Program-made: the position numbers and the translations under genes
Source of the DNA: RUG14219 sp045538535
GTDB lineage: Bacteria; Cyanobacteriota; Vampirovibrionia; Gastranaerophilales; Gastranaerophilaceae
Length of the DNA: 21,890 nucleotides
NCBI GenBank assembly: GCA_045538535.1
Contig: JAZSRN010000044.1
Location: forward strand, 1 to 21,890
Direction: 5' to 3'
Part shown: positions 14,049 through 21,720 of the stretch, in pieces
How the letters are laid out: each line of letters opens with the position of its first letter
Position numbering within the stretch: position 1 is the stretch's first letter
Notes under the pieces: model-generated
Seen by the model: only the letters and a program-made list of their open reading frames with translations
Databases searched by the model: none
Told to the model about the DNA's origin: nothing

Positions 14049-16045
14049 TTTTTTACAGAATCTTTTTCTTTATGCTTGTTATAGGCATAAGTTCCGCCAC
14101 CCAAAATTGCTACTCCCGTAAGCAAAACTGCTGCCAAACTCCCGAGACCTTTGACACTTTTTGTTTGAGAAGTTCCGTTTACAACTGCAGCAGCAACTTC
14201 TTTTTCCAAAAGAATATCTCTATATTTTACGATTTTTGCATACAATTCCGGTTGAGTTTTATCTAATCCGTTCTTCTTGAATAATTTTTCTAAAGCATCC
14301 ATCGGATTAAACCCAAATCCTTCGCTCAAAGCATTTTGATATGCGGTTTTATAATCAGTAGGGATTTTATAAGCATAATTCTTTTCAGGATGCACAGTCG
14401 TATTAAAACACTGCATATCAAAACGTTCTTCTCGCCCAAAAACATCCATATAAAACATTTGCAAATTTCTCGCTTGCATTGTTTCTGCCCATTTAGCCTT
14501 TGCAAATTCCACCGGATTTTGCAAAAAATCTTGAGAAACATTGAAAAATCTCGACAAAACTTCAACTGCACCATATTTATGAACCGGTGAACCTTCTTGT
14601 GTTTTATCAGCAATACCTTTAGCAATTTGTCTTAATGGTTGCGGGTCGTGATTTCCTATACCGTAAACCAAATTTTCGGGTGCCCATTTGAATATATCAG
14701 TAAATATATTATAAGCACCCCATCTGTCACAGAAAGAATAATCATGCATATATGTTGAACCGTATATTTTTGTACGGGTTTTTAAAGGATCAATCAAATC
14801 AGCACTACCCGGTTTAAATATAGGAAAATCTTTGCCGTCGGCTTCAAATTCATAGGCCAAATTATTCAAATTGTAATCTTGACCTTTTACGGATTTAACG
14901 GTTTCTTCAATTTGATTTAGAATTGTATCGCCCATATATGGGTTATAACTATGAGTTTTATCTTTATTTGTTAATTTTGGACGCACGTATGACCAACCAA
15001 CATCAAAGCGAATAGAATCATAACGTCTGGCAAACAAACCCACTTTTCTTTGGAGAAGTTTTGAGGCAGGAGAAGATTTGTCCGCTATTGTTTCAAAATC
15101 TAATGCAAACAATTTCCATTTAGGATCACCCACATAATAATCCGTCTTGAAAGCTTTAGGATTTGCCCAACGTTCATCCATTGAAAAATTTATCAGACAA
15201 TCTCCCTTTAATTGCAAACCAATGTCGTTCAACTGTTGTTTGCCGTATGCAAGATGTTTATCTGCCATAAATTGTTTGAAATTATAAAATTCAAAATCTT
15301 CACTGTGCGCATTTTTTAATTCTTTTATTCTCGTATCACGAGCATTAAAATCCCAATCAGAATTAAAAAGATTTTTATCTAATTCAGACGGCCATTGTTC
15401 ATATTTATAAGATTTGTGTTCTTTACCCAAAATTGAATACAAAACTTTTGGCTCTAACCAATCGTTATTCTCTGAGACATACGCGCTAAATTCTTGTTTT
15501 AAAGGATGGTTTGCATCTAATTTATTAAATCTATTGTATGCTTTTTTCAAAAGTGTATCAAAATTCCCATCATCTTCAAATACATTTTTGAAATTTACAC
15601 GAGTTTCTTTATCCGAAATATTATTTGCTTGAACAAGCGATGCAACTTCTTCTCTAGTCAAAAGATTTTCAAATTCATTTGTAGCTAAAAGCTCCGGATT
15701 AATTTGGTATTTCCCTAATGACAAAGCCGTTCCCATATATGCACAATAAAGATTTTTGTGCGGATAATACTCTCCTTGAGGCAATGTTTCAATTGTATCT
15801 ATTCCCAAATACAATTTCATATACTTAAAAAATTCTTGTGCATCTTTAGATGAAATATTACCCACTCCGGTATTTGAATTCAAAGATTGTGGCAAACACG
15901 TATCCGGTACAATCAAAATGTGATTTCCGGTCTGTCCGACAAGACTTTTACCTTGACGTAAAGTTTTTGAATAATCTGCAATTTCTTCTTCGCGTAAATT
16001 TCTGCCAAAATTTACATTGTTGTGAAAACGACTTGTAACTTTCAT
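14045..16045 (-). CDS. Diverged GH77 (4-alpha-glucanotransferase-like) protein with C-terminal membrane anchor
   Basis: 666 residues. It follows the MalQ/GH77 plan: I-L-I-V-P-D-T-C-L-P near 43-52 and G-V-G-N-I-S-S-K-D-A (60-69), I-D-T-I-E-T-L-P-Q-G (82-91), F-E-F-Y-N-F-K-Q-F-M-A-D (251-262), S-I-R-F-D-V-G (344-350) with nucleophile candidate Asp348, an acid/base candidate at Glu399 or Glu401, and G-N-H-D (464-467) with Asp467 as stabiliser. It departs strongly from standard MalQ around each motif. Residues 634-655 are a hydrophobic helix followed by K-H-K-E-K-D, a likely membrane anchor not seen in ordinary MalQ. An N-terminal N-N-V-N-F-G lies at 9-14. GAGGAT precedes the ATG. Activity could be glucan transfer, altered substrate, or lost. 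Confidence 0.75.
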   Translation of the reverse strand: MKVTSRFHNNVNFGRNLREEEIADYSKTLRQGKSLVGQTGNHILIVPDTCLPQSLNSNTGVGNISSKDAQEFFKYMKLYLGIDTIETLPQGEYYPHKNLYCAYMGTALSLGKYQINPELLATNEFENLLTREEVASLVQANNISDKETRVNFKNVFEDDGNFDTLLKKAYNRFNKLDANHPLKQEFSAYVSENNDWLEPKVLYSILGKEHKSYKYEQWPSELDKNLFNSDWDFNARDTRIKELKNAHSEDFEFYNFKQFMADKHLAYGKQQLNDIGLQLKGDCLINFSMDERWANPKAFKTDYYVGDPKWKLFALDFETIADKSSPASKLLQRKVGLFARRYDSIRFDVGWSYVRPKLTNKDKTHSYNPYMGDTILNQIEETVKSVKGQDYNLNNLAYEFEADGKDFPIFKPGSADLIDPLKTRTKIYGSTYMHDYSFCDRWGAYNIFTDIFKWAPENLVYGIGNHDPQPLRQIAKGIADKTQEGSPVHKYGAVEVLSRFFNVSQDFLQNPVEFAKAKWAETMQARNLQMFYMDVFGREERFDMQCFNTTVHPEKNYAYKIPTDYKTAYQNALSEGFGFNPMDALEKLFKKNGLDKTQPELYAKIVKYRDILLEKEVAAAVVNGTSQTKSVKGLGSLAAVLLTGVAILGGGTYAYNKHKEKDSVKN

Positions 16046-16173
16046 ATAAAATCCTCATTTACAATAATATCGGGAAAAAAATTTTTTGATAGTTTTTACA
16101 TAAAATTTAATATTTTAAAAATTTTTTAGCAAAAATTTTTTTTTTCAAACCTTTAAGCCCTCGGAGAAAAAAT
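16046..16173. other. 128-bp divergent promoter region, rich in A/T tracts
   Basis: Between the GH77-like and AAA genes lie several A-tract/T-tract runs (around 16075-16087, 16117-16127 and 16131-16145) that would bend DNA. Both genes have a Shine-Dalgarno, but no strong -35/-10 pair is visible. A TATTAT on the minus strand just upstream of the GH77-like leader is the best weak candidate. Confidence 0.4.
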
Positions 16174-17814
16174 ATGAAAATTACATTAAATTCGTTCAAT
16201 CTACCTAAATACAATAATTACGTATCAAAACCAGTATATACAAACAAATCTGAACAAAAAGAAAGTCACAAAATCGTACCTTATGACAGATGTTGCAATT
16301 TCCAAAATCAAGTTCAATTTACAAGCTCAGGCTTACCCAATTATTTGCCTACAAATAATATTTCAATTACTGCAACATTAAATGAAACCGGCAAATCTAC
16401 AACTAAACTTTCCCAAACTATCTCCACTGCCTTATATTATCTTGAAGAAAACAGACCTCTAATACTTTGTTCAAATGATAGGAGCGACACTTTTACGTTT
16501 TTAAATAATGCACTTCAAGATCGACTCGTATTCCCTAATCCAGATTTGGATATCGACGAAATAATGATGGTCACAGATGATAGAATGAAAAATCAAAACG
16601 AAATTCTTTTTATTAAAAGAGACAATAAAATTTTTGCATACGGGAATTTTAGAGTATTAAAAGAAGACAAAAGCACATTATACAATGATTTTGAATTAAC
16701 AGAAATTTTCCCGGATACAGATAAGATTATAATTTCAAAATTTAATGAATATAATCCTATGGGAAAAGCCTTAAAAAGTGGTTTGAGACCAATAACTTTT
16801 AAATATGCGCCATCACCGTATTTATTGGGGACTTTTATTAACAATTACAAAATTGATGAGGTTTTGTCAAAAGAATTTGTCTCCGAACCTGAAAATAAAA
16901 AATCTGACTCCGTCAAAAAAAATGAAACACCAAAAACTGAACAACCTAAAACCTTTTTCCCTCTATTTTCTGATATCGGCGGAAACAAAGAAGCTATTAC
17001 GCAAATAACCGAAGACATTTTGGTTCCGATGGCAAAACCGGATATTTTCGGGCACAGAATGAATAAAGGAACAATTCTTGAAGGTCCTTCGGGTACCGGT
17101 AAATCTATGCTTGGTGACGCATTAGCAAATGAACTTTCGAAAATTTTGGGCACAAAAGTATCGGTTCACAAAATCAGTGGAGTTGCTCTACAAGATTCTC
17201 CCGTTGGCGGAAGTGAAAAAAATTGGCGCGAATTATTTGAAAAAGCGAAAGAAAACCAACCTTCATTGATTATTATTGATGAAATCGAAGGTTGTATCCC
17301 CCAAAGAGACGGTTCCAGCAATGCAAGATATGATAATGCCATTGTTAATCAAATTTTATCTTTAACAAGTAATTTAGAAAAAAGTGATGACAATATTCAT
17401 ATCATTGGCATGACAAACAACTTAAAATTAATAGATGAAGCTATGCTAAGACCAGGCCGTTTCGGGAATGTTATAAATGTTCCGGAACCGAATAAGGAAG
17501 AAACCGGCGAAATTTTTGATATTGTTACAAAAAACATAAAGTTTGATGAAACATTAAATAAAGAAGAAATTGTTAATATGTTTTTTAACAAAAAGTCAAC
17601 CGGTGCCGTAATTACCGGTATTATGGAACGTGCAAAAAAATATGCACTAAGACGCAACAACGCATACATAGAAATTCTTAACGGAAATATGACAAAAGAA
17701 GATGTTGATAATATCAAAATTTCTATGGAAGATATCAAAAAAGCCTTTGCAGATGAAGACAATAAAAATAAGACCAAGAAACAACGCCCGATAATAAAAG
17801 GTTTTCATAGTTAA
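16174..17814 (+). CDS. AAA+ ATPase with an unidentified N-terminal domain
   Basis: 546 residues. The C-terminal AAA module (about 264-495) resembles the Cdc48/FtsH/proteasomal-ATPase class: F-S-D-I-G-G-N (265-271), Walker A G-P-S-G-T-G-K-S (304-311), Walker B I-I-I-D-E (366-370), sensor-1 M-T-N-N (413-416) and arginine-finger region R-P-G-R-F (426-430). All catalytic residues are present. Residues 1-55 are a flexible leader with N-Q-V-Q-F-T-S-S-G (45-53). Residues 60-230 are a folded-looking domain I do not recognise, followed by a Lys/Pro/Glu-rich linker (238-260). No protease domain or membrane span follows. GGAG 7 nt upstream of the ATG fixes the start. It is divergent from the GH77-like gene. 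A role as an unfoldase or remodelling ATPase is a family inference. Confidence 0.85.
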   Translation: MKITLNSFNLPKYNNYVSKPVYTNKSEQKESHKIVPYDRCCNFQNQVQFTSSGLPNYLPTNNISITATLNETGKSTTKLSQTISTALYYLEENRPLILCSNDRSDTFTFLNNALQDRLVFPNPDLDIDEIMMVTDDRMKNQNEILFIKRDNKIFAYGNFRVLKEDKSTLYNDFELTEIFPDTDKIIISKFNEYNPMGKALKSGLRPITFKYAPSPYLLGTFINNYKIDEVLSKEFVSEPENKKSDSVKKNETPKTEQPKTFFPLFSDIGGNKEAITQITEDILVPMAKPDIFGHRMNKGTILEGPSGTGKSMLGDALANELSKILGTKVSVHKISGVALQDSPVGGSEKNWRELFEKAKENQPSLIIIDEIEGCIPQRDGSSNARYDNAIVNQILSLTSNLEKSDDNIHIIGMTNNLKLIDEAMLRPGRFGNVINVPEPNKEETGEIFDIVTKNIKFDETLNKEEIVNMFFNKKSTGAVITGIMERAKKYALRRNNAYIEILNGNMTKEDVDNIKISMEDIKKAFADEDNKNKTKKQRPIIKGFHS

Positions 17815-17824
17815 ACTTTAGACT

Positions 17825-17852
17825 TTGAAAAATATTTTTTTAAAGATATAAT
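17825..17852 (+). promoter_or_regulatory. Promoter of the DMT transporter, leaderless type
   Basis: -35 TTGAAA (17825-17830), a 16-bp spacer and consensus -10 TATAAT (17847-17852), then GTTTTT and ATG, a 6-nt gap. No Shine-Dalgarno is possible in that gap. Confidence 0.75.
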
Positions 17853-17858
17853 GTTTTT

Positions 17859-18761
17859 ATGAATAAAAGACACTTGGCCAATATTTCGTTATTTTTAACC
17901 GCCCTAATTTGGGGTATTTCTTTTGTTGCCCAAAAAGCAGGCATGGAACACATTGGGCCTTTTAGTTTTAATTGTGTGCGGAGTTTACTCGGCGGATTAA
18001 GTCTTTTGCCAGTAATTTCGTTAGTAAAAGCAGTCAAGGAAGATACTCGAACTCCTGAACTAAAACACCGCCAACACAAAAATCTCGCTTGGGCCGGTTG
18101 GTATTGCGGATTAGCATTGTTTGTTGCAATGTCTATACAACAGTACGCGATGATTTATGCCACTGCGGGGAAAGCCGGATTTATAACTGCGTTGTATATA
18201 ATTTATGTGCCGTTAATTTCAATGTTTTTCGGCAAAAAACTCACACTAAACGCAAAAATTAGCGTTATTATTGCTGTCATAGGTTTATATTTGTTATGTT
18301 TCAAAGAGGGCAATTCCGGTTTTGATTTTTACGATATTCTTCTTTTGATAAGCGCTTTTTTCTATGGCGTCCATATTCTTGTCGTAAATCGTTTTTCTAA
18401 ACTTGTCAACGCTACAAAAATTTGTTGCGCACAATTTTTTGTTGTAGGTTTGCTATCGTTGCCATTGATGCTAATTTTTGAAACCCCTCATTTACAAGAC
18501 TTTATTGATTGCAAAATCCCTCTTTTATATGCAGGTTTACTAACTTGTGGAGTTGCATACACTCTACAGATTTTCGGCCAAAAATATACCGCTCCGGTTG
18601 TTGCTTCATTAATTCTTTGTTTAGAATCAGTATTTGCAGTAGTTGGCGGAGGGTTAATTTTACATGAAACAATGACCGTCAAAGAAATTTTCGGATGTGT
18701 TTTTATGATTTGCGCGGTTATTATTTCGCAATTAAAAACCTTTAATTTTTCAAAAAATTAA
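17859..18761 (+). CDS. EamA/DMT-superfamily transporter
   Basis: 300 residues, about ten hydrophobic spans in two EamA halves. The N-terminal span carries the family-typical L-T-A-L-I-W-G-I-S-F-V-A-Q (13-25), and each half has a Pro/Gly-rich central loop, with C-L-E-S-V-F-A-V-V-G-G (roughly 248-258) in the second repeat. The length is the family norm. Inner-membrane metabolite exporter or permease. The substrate cannot be inferred, and annotations such as RhaT or YdcZ would be over-reading. It begins 44 bp after the AAA gene but has its own leaderless-type promoter, so it is probably a separate transcript. The downstream spacer of 60 bp has no clear terminator. Confidence 0.88.
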   Translation: MNKRHLANISLFLTALIWGISFVAQKAGMEHIGPFSFNCVRSLLGGLSLLPVISLVKAVKEDTRTPELKHRQHKNLAWAGWYCGLALFVAMSIQQYAMIYATAGKAGFITALYIIYVPLISMFFGKKLTLNAKISVIIAVIGLYLLCFKEGNSGFDFYDILLLISAFFYGVHILVVNRFSKLVNATKICCAQFFVVGLLSLPLMLIFETPHLQDFIDCKIPLLYAGLLTCGVAYTLQIFGQKYTAPVVASLILCLESVFAVVGGGLILHETMTVKEIFGCVFMICAVIISQLKTFNFSKN

Positions 18762-18809
18762 ATCCGACATATACTCTTTTTGTAGGTCAAAAAATTTTTT
18801 GTTTTGATT

Positions 18810-18815
18810 TAAAAT
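18810..18815 (+). promoter_or_regulatory. -10 of the signalling operon, leaderless type
   Basis: TAAAAT at 18810-18815, then ATACGT and ATG, a 6-nt gap. No convincing -35 at 16-18 bp and no TGn element, so the call rests on the spacing shared with the other leaderless-type genes. Confidence 0.5.
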
Positions 18816-18821
18816 ATACGT

Positions 18822-19475
18822 ATGGAAAATAATAATAAGAAGATTAGCAATACAAAAAATCCCAATCCGTTTGATTTTATGAACAATGGTAACGGAAATT
18901 CTATTACGCAATCGAGTTTTAATCAAAAACCTCGATTAAACGACTACGATTCATCCATTTTAAACAATCGTTCGTACCTTGATATTGATGACGAAACAGC
19001 AAAATTAGAATTTCAAATAACAGAAAAAGAAAAATCTATCGCTTATTTAAAAGACAAAATAAAAGGTTGTGAACAAATTGCAAAAGTAAACGAAGTTTTA
19101 GAACTCAAAATAAGAGAAAAATCTTTGGAAAAAGAACTTGTTGAACTCAAAAAACTTTATTCAAAACGTAATGTATCTTCAAAAATAAAAGATACGATGA
19201 AAAGCAAATCCGGCAATTTTGTCATAATTGATTTTGTCGGCAAGTTTTTATCGCGTAAAGTTTTGCCTAAAATTTCAAAAAAATTTGAAAATATTACAAG
19301 TTTGAGCTACTCTCTAGACACACTCAAAAGCATTAACCAAAATATTGACGAACTTATTGATATGAAAGTTCCGTACGGAGAACACTCTCAAAACTATGAA
19401 AAATTAACTGCATACCTTAACCGCGCGAATAAAATTCATTCTCAAATTTCAAAATCAATGAAAAAAATAGGTTAA
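18822..19475 (+). CDS. Cytoplasmic coiled-coil protein, first gene of a signalling operon
   Basis: 217 residues of unknown family. Residues 1-50 are polar, Asn/Ser-rich and likely disordered. About 60-115 is a charged heptad-like helix (L-E-F-Q-I-T-E-K-E-K, then K-L-K/E-rich runs), a predicted coiled coil. Residues 120-155 are basic, and 165-217 form a second helical segment. No signal peptide, membrane span or known sensor domain. It is followed by the histidine kinase 6 nt after its stop, and the kinase has no sensor of its own. I infer that this protein could be the scaffold or input for the kinase, but there is no direct evidence. Confidence 0.75.
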   Translation: MENNNKKISNTKNPNPFDFMNNGNGNSITQSSFNQKPRLNDYDSSILNNRSYLDIDDETAKLEFQITEKEKSIAYLKDKIKGCEQIAKVNEVLELKIREKSLEKELVELKKLYSKRNVSSKIKDTMKSKSGNFVIIDFVGKFLSRKVLPKISKKFENITSLSYSLDTLKSINQNIDELIDMKVPYGEHSQNYEKLTAYLNRANKIHSQISKSMKKIG

Positions 19476-19481
19476 ATTATT

Positions 19482-20219
19482 ATGGAAAAACAAGATTATA
19501 ATGATTTTATATCGACCGTAAGTCACGAATTGCGCACTCCGCTAACTTCTATTCGTGGTTTTTCGCAAACGATGCTTGCCTCGTGGGATAAATTAGATGA
19601 TGAAAACAAAAAAAAGTTTTTAAAAATTATCGAAGAACAATCTAACCGTCTGATTAATCTTGTTGAAAACATGCTCTCGGTAACAAAATTAAATTCCGTC
19701 ACAGACAAAATCATATCAAAAGAAATTGCAATAAAACCGATTATTCAGACTGTAATCCAAATTATCAAAAATCAATACAAAGACAAAACTTTTAATATCA
19801 ATATTCCGGAAAAAATTCCGTCAATTTATGCAGACGAAGATAAATTTCAACAAATCATGACAAATTTAATCGAAAATGCCGCAAAATACGGAGATGACAA
19901 TTCTAATATAACAATTTCGGCAAATATTTGCGAAAATTATCAATTTGTATCCATTAAAATTTCAAATTTTGGATATGGAATTGAAGAAAAAGATTACGAA
20001 AAAATATTCACAAAATTTTCAAGAATTGATAATCCTCTAACCCGAAAAGTACAAGGTAGTGGCCTTGGTTTGTATATAACAAAAAATCTTGTAGAAAAAA
20101 TGAACGGAAAAATTTCAGTCAAATCCGAAAAACACAATATCACAAATCTAACTACTTTTGATGTTTATCTTCCTATTTGTGATATTGAAAAACAAGCGAG
20201 GAAAAAATGCAATCAGTAA
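19482..20219 (+). CDS. Soluble histidine kinase with no sensor domain
   Basis: 245 residues consisting only of a transmitter. HisKA begins at once: F-I-S-T-V-S-H-E-L-R-T-P-L (9-21), phospho-acceptor His15. HATPase: N-box N-L-I-E-N-A-A-K-Y (128-136), G1 box S-N-F-G-Y-G-I (161-167), F-box F-T-K-F-S (176-180) and G2 G-S-G-L-G-L (192-197). The usual G1 Asp is Asn162, a substitution seen in other active kinases, so I do not call it dead. No membrane span, PAS, GAF or HAMP precedes it, so the signal must come from a partner. An AGG about 10 nt upstream serves as a modest Shine-Dalgarno. Its last 13 bases overlap the response-regulator gene, the arrangement expected for a cognate pair. Confidence 0.93.
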   Translation: MEKQDYNDFISTVSHELRTPLTSIRGFSQTMLASWDKLDDENKKKFLKIIEEQSNRLINLVENMLSVTKLNSVTDKIISKEIAIKPIIQTVIQIIKNQYKDKTFNINIPEKIPSIYADEDKFQQIMTNLIENAAKYGDDNSNITISANICENYQFVSIKISNFGYGIEEKDYEKIFTKFSRIDNPLTRKVQGSGLGLYITKNLVEKMNGKISVKSEKHNITNLTTFDVYLPICDIEKQARKKCNQ

Positions 20220-21493
20220 CTTTAATTATTGATAGAAGAAAAGAATTATCAACAAAGTATAAAAAACTTTTAGAAAATGAAAACAATTCTGTTGTAATCA
20301 CAAAAGATTTGATTTCTTCATTGAAATTCATACAAGACATGGAACCTGATTTGATAATAATTTCGGATAGCGTTGAGGGTTCTCTTGGCGAATTTTGCAA
20401 AAAAATCCGTTCATTAACCTATAACATGCGACCTATAATCGTTGCAACTTCAAAATCTGCGGATTTGGAGGATAAACTCTACACCCTAGATTGCGGTGCC
20501 GATGATTTTATCTCCGAACCCGTAAATAGTGACGAATTTGTAATGAGGATGAAAGCACACCTTAGACGCGAATTTGAATCAAATCTTGATAGCAAAAAAT
20601 TATTACCGAGCAAAAATTACTCATTGAGAACTTTGAAACGAACAATCAAACACTCCAAAAGTTGGGCTGCAATGTTAATAAGCATTGAAAACTTCAAAAA
20701 TTACGAAGAAACATATACAGAGCTTGCCTCAGACAAATTACTCAAAACTTTTATTGCGATTATTGTTTCCACAATGGATAACGAAGATTTTCTCGGCTAT
20801 TTTTCAGAAAACGAATTTTTGCTAATAACAAACCCGATAAAAGCCGAAAGATTTGCCAATTTTTTAACTTTTGCTTTTGACTCAGTAAGTTCAAAGTTTT
20901 ATTCAGAAGAAGACAACAAACGCGGTTTTATGCTCATGCGTGGTGACGAAATTGCCGGAAGACGTTCAAATTTTGTCCATATTACAATCGGTGTTGTTTC
21001 AAACGAATTTAATGATTACAACGAAATTTCTCAAACTCTAAATTCTTTGATACATACCAAAAATCTAGCAGAAATACATACAAAATCAAATTATTTGATT
21101 GAACGCCCCAAAATTACAACAACAGATATTATTAACCCCAAAATATATAATAACAAAATTTTTGTTTTTGAAAACGACGAAGCTTCAAAACTTTTGCTCA
21201 AAACTTTCATCGAAATACAAGGTTTTGAATTAACCGAAAATATTGAAAACGAAACTATACCGGCACTTTTCATAATAGATGCGGGTCATAATGACGAAAC
21301 AACCGGTCTGAATTTTTGCAAAACAATAAAACAAAACGAAAAATTTGCTAAATCAAAAATCATTGTAACATCTACGATACACGATAAAGAAATGATTTTA
21401 AGCGCAGGCGCAGATTTATATTTACCAAAACCTTACGAACTAACAAACTTGCAAAAATGGGTTGATATATTTATCAAAGAATTTAACCGATAA
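20207..21493 (+). CDS. REC - GGDEF-like - REC response regulator
   Basis: 428 residues. REC1 (about 4-120) looks degenerate: the acidic pocket is I-D-R (8-10, one Asp), the phospho-acceptor position reads Ser53 with Asp54 one residue late, and the conserved Lys is Glu104 (S-E-P-V). The middle (about 135-300) has the layout of a GGDEF domain, but its signature is F-S-E-N-E-F (199-204), so cyclase activity is not expected. REC2 (about 316-428) keeps F-E-N-D-E (321-325), acceptor Asp358 in L-F-I-I-D-A and Lys408 in P-K-P, and should be phosphorylatable. AGGAAAAA before the ATG lies inside the kinase gene, giving tight co-translation. No DNA-binding output. The 3' end overlaps the convergent CopG-type gene by 11 bp. 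Confidence 0.85.
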   Translation: MQSVTLIIDRRKELSTKYKKLLENENNSVVITKDLISSLKFIQDMEPDLIIISDSVEGSLGEFCKKIRSLTYNMRPIIVATSKSADLEDKLYTLDCGADDFISEPVNSDEFVMRMKAHLRREFESNLDSKKLLPSKNYSLRTLKRTIKHSKSWAAMLISIENFKNYEETYTELASDKLLKTFIAIIVSTMDNEDFLGYFSENEFLLITNPIKAERFANFLTFAFDSVSSKFYSEEDNKRGFMLMRGDEIAGRRSNFVHITIGVVSNEFNDYNEISQTLNSLIHTKNLAEIHTKSNYLIERPKITTTDIINPKIYNNKIFVFENDEASKLLLKTFIEIQGFELTENIENETIPALFIIDAGHNDETTGLNFCKTIKQNEKFAKSKIIVTSTIHDKEMILSAGADLYLPKPYELTNLQKWVDIFIKEFNR

Positions 21494-21671
21494 GCTCTTC
21501 CAGTATTTTTGCATTTTCTTGTGCGCGTTGAGGATTTTGCACAGAATTTCTTTTTATATAAGAACGCAAAGCTTCTCTGATAAGCTCACTTCTAGTACGT
21601 TGTTCTGCATTTGCGAACCCGTCGATTTTACTCAAAAATTCATCGGGCATTGTAACCAAAACTTTTGCCAT
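21483..21671 (-). CDS. CopG/ParD-type ribbon-helix-helix protein
   Basis: 62 residues. N-terminal beta-strand K-V-L-V-T-M-P, then helix A and helix B (R-S-E-L-I-R-E-A-L-R-S-Y-I-K) of the ribbon-helix-helix DNA-binding fold. A polar C-terminal tail follows (46-62). AAGGAG lies upstream of the ATG with a 17-bp-spaced TTGAAA/TAGTAT promoter. Such proteins are antitoxins of toxin-antitoxin pairs or plasmid/copy-number-type repressors. Its 3' end runs into the convergent response regulator, so no toxin gene can lie downstream, and none is seen upstream in the window. An orphan antitoxin-like repressor is the simplest reading. Confidence 0.85.
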   Translation of the reverse strand: MAKVLVTMPDEFLSKIDGFANAEQRTRSELIREALRSYIKRNSVQNPQRAQENAKILEELIG

Positions 21672-21690
21672 AACCTCTCCTTTTTATAAG

Positions 21691-21719
21691 ATACTAACAT
21701 ACCGTAAAAAATTTTTCAA
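21691..21719 (-). promoter_or_regulatory. Promoter of the CopG-type gene
   Basis: Minus strand -35 TTGAAA (21719-21714), a 17-bp spacer and -10 TAGTAT (21696-21691), 19 nt before the ATG. The AAGGAG follows in the leader. Confidence 0.55.
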
Positions 21720-21720
21720 G

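Noticed and set aside
16074..16145. Phased A-tracts forming a designed DNA bend or an origin
   Set aside because: Tract spacing is irregular (24, 16 and 14 bp) and there are no DnaA boxes. It is probably ordinary AT-rich promoter DNA.
17397..17777. Minus-strand hydrophobic frame inside the AAA gene
   Set aside because: Its apparent hydrophobicity comes from the antisense of Lys/Asp/Glu-rich codons in a conserved AAA domain.
19962..19985. Dead ATP-binding site in the histidine kinase (Asn for Asp in the G1 box)
   Set aside because: N-x-G-x-G variants of this box occur in functional kinases, and all other boxes are intact.
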